Below, in pieces: positions 63,137-64,000 of a stretch of DNA of 64,000 bases. The notes under the pieces are model-generated. The model was not told where the DNA came from. It saw only the letters and a program-made list of their open reading frames with translations, and did no database searches. A program made the position numbers and the translations under genes. This DNA comes from Epiperipatus broadwayi (Eukaryota; Onychophora; Udeonychophora; Euonychophora; Peripatidae), in assembly GCA_028023455.1 (NCBI GenBank), contig JAQFVV010012446.1, forward strand, positions 2,296,001 through 2,360,000. Direction: 5' to 3'. Every line of letters begins with the position of its first letter. Within the stretch, counting starts at the first letter, position 1.

Positions 63137-64000
63137 AAACATGTCATTGCATCTCCATTTGCACATAAAGTATCATATTATGAACATCATAACACACACT
63201 TTTGGACAGGCAGTATCCTATAATTTTGAAAATATATTCCACTACATCTTGTTCTGTTGATGAAATATTTCAAATTTTAATTACATTTCCAAAAATGATA
63301 AAGGAATTTTAAAAAATCACCATGTGTTAACAAACATTAAAAAAATAATGATAATTTTAAACATGTATCTGTTTGCCTCGTGTTCAGCGTTCACCACGTG
63401 TTGACATTTGGACGTTATGTTGTGGATGGAATTTATTAAAAAACGTATTCAAAATTTTTAAAATTAACATTCAAGTTAGAATACATTTGTTAATATGTTT
63501 TAAAGTTTATAAGGTATAAACGTTCAAGAAAATAATTTTGAGAAAAAAAAATAAACAATTTTCAGTACTTGTTTATATTTTTTTTTCTCAAAATTATTTT
63601 CACGAACATATATAGCTTGTTAACTTTAAAACATATTAACAAATGTATTCTAACTTAAATGTTAATTTAAAAAATTTTAAATACATTTTTTAATAAATTC
63701 CATTTACAACATAATGTTCAACTGTAAACACATGGTCAACACTTAACGTGAGGCAAACAGATAACACATGTTTAAAATTATTATTATTTTTTTTTAACAT
63801 TTGTTAACATGTGATTTTTAAAAATTCCTTTTTTGCCTTATCATTTTTGGAAATGTGATTAAAATTTGGAATCTTTCATCAGCAGAACAAGATAAAGTGG
63901 AGTGTATTTTCAAAATTACAGGATACTGCCTGCCTGAAAAGTGTATGTTATAATAGTCACGATATAATACTTTATGTGTGAATGGAGATGAAATGGTATA
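63137..64000. repeat. Large inverted repeat reaching the window edge
   Basis: The arms of about 400 bp, 63,137-63,545 and about 63,585-64,000, are reverse complements with a spacer of about 40 bp. Markers are CATCTTGTTCTGTTGATGAAA and its complement, GTTTGCCTCGTGTTCAGCG and its counterpart CACTTAACGTGAGGCAAAC, and AAATAATTTTGAG at the centre. The right arm runs beyond the window. No hammerhead core with a GAAA box is present. It could be a long-TIR or foldback transposon. Confidence 0.8.

Noticed and set aside
63240-63900. GTTGATGAAA and complement in the terminal inverted repeat as hammerhead
   Set aside because: There is a CTGATGA-like box (minus strand, near 63,880) but no hairpin and no GAAA box follow at the required distance.

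Overview
This is AT-rich animal DNA, almost entirely intergenic or intronic and full of transposon remains. The taxon cannot be fixed. RTE-clade retrotransposons, Penelope-type GIY-YIG domains, tRNA-derived SINEs, possible spliced exons and the lack of any dense gene array point to a metazoan, most likely an invertebrate. Nothing looks bacterial or viral. There are no rRNA genes, CRISPR arrays or operons.

The main signal is a large set of short dispersed units, many lying as long inverted repeats (foldbacks), that carry type I hammerhead-ribozyme motifs. I call the families A, B, C and P. In A, B and C, stem I, the CTGANGA box, stem II, the GAAA box, a tiny self-complementary stem III and a cleavable UC can all be laid out by eye, and stem I covaries between copies. 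B and C also occur as head-to-tail partial dimers with periods near 420 and 414 bp. This is the architecture described for metazoan retrozymes and for the terminal repeats of Penelope-like elements. Two decayed Penelope-type GIY-YIG endonuclease domains (about 41,402 and 62,390) lie in the same window and could mark the driving element. Units of this kind fill about 1.5-3.9, 18.8-21.2, 23.7-27.3, 29.7-36.3, 37.9-39.9, 41.0-43.1, 45.4-46.5, 48.1-48.9, 53.9-55.5 and 59.3-59.9 kb.

Other repeats: RTE non-LTR copies (about 2.4, 7.4, 9.0-12.1, 13.4, 19.7, 32.1, 39.9, 49.9 and 50.3 kb), most of them 3'-terminal pieces; a compact cloverleaf-retaining SINE (S1, ten copies, several with clear target-site duplications); a longer tRNA-headed SINE (S2), part of which has expanded into a 17-unit minisatellite at 52.9 kb; a TA-flanked DNA transposon (43.76-44.59 kb); LTR-like promoters (15.9, 42.0 and 57.8 kb); and an inverted repeat of about 860 bp running off the right edge.

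Host coding sequence is scarce. The best case is a minus-strand terminal exon of 101 residues at 61,347-61,652, with an acceptor-like TTTTAG and a downstream AATAAA. Weaker plus-strand exon candidates lie at 23,151-23,349 and 40,660-40,814. None of the three is recognised. At 48,301-48,828, between two same-strand P ribozyme motifs, the plus strand has 7 C against about 68 G, a strong strand asymmetry.
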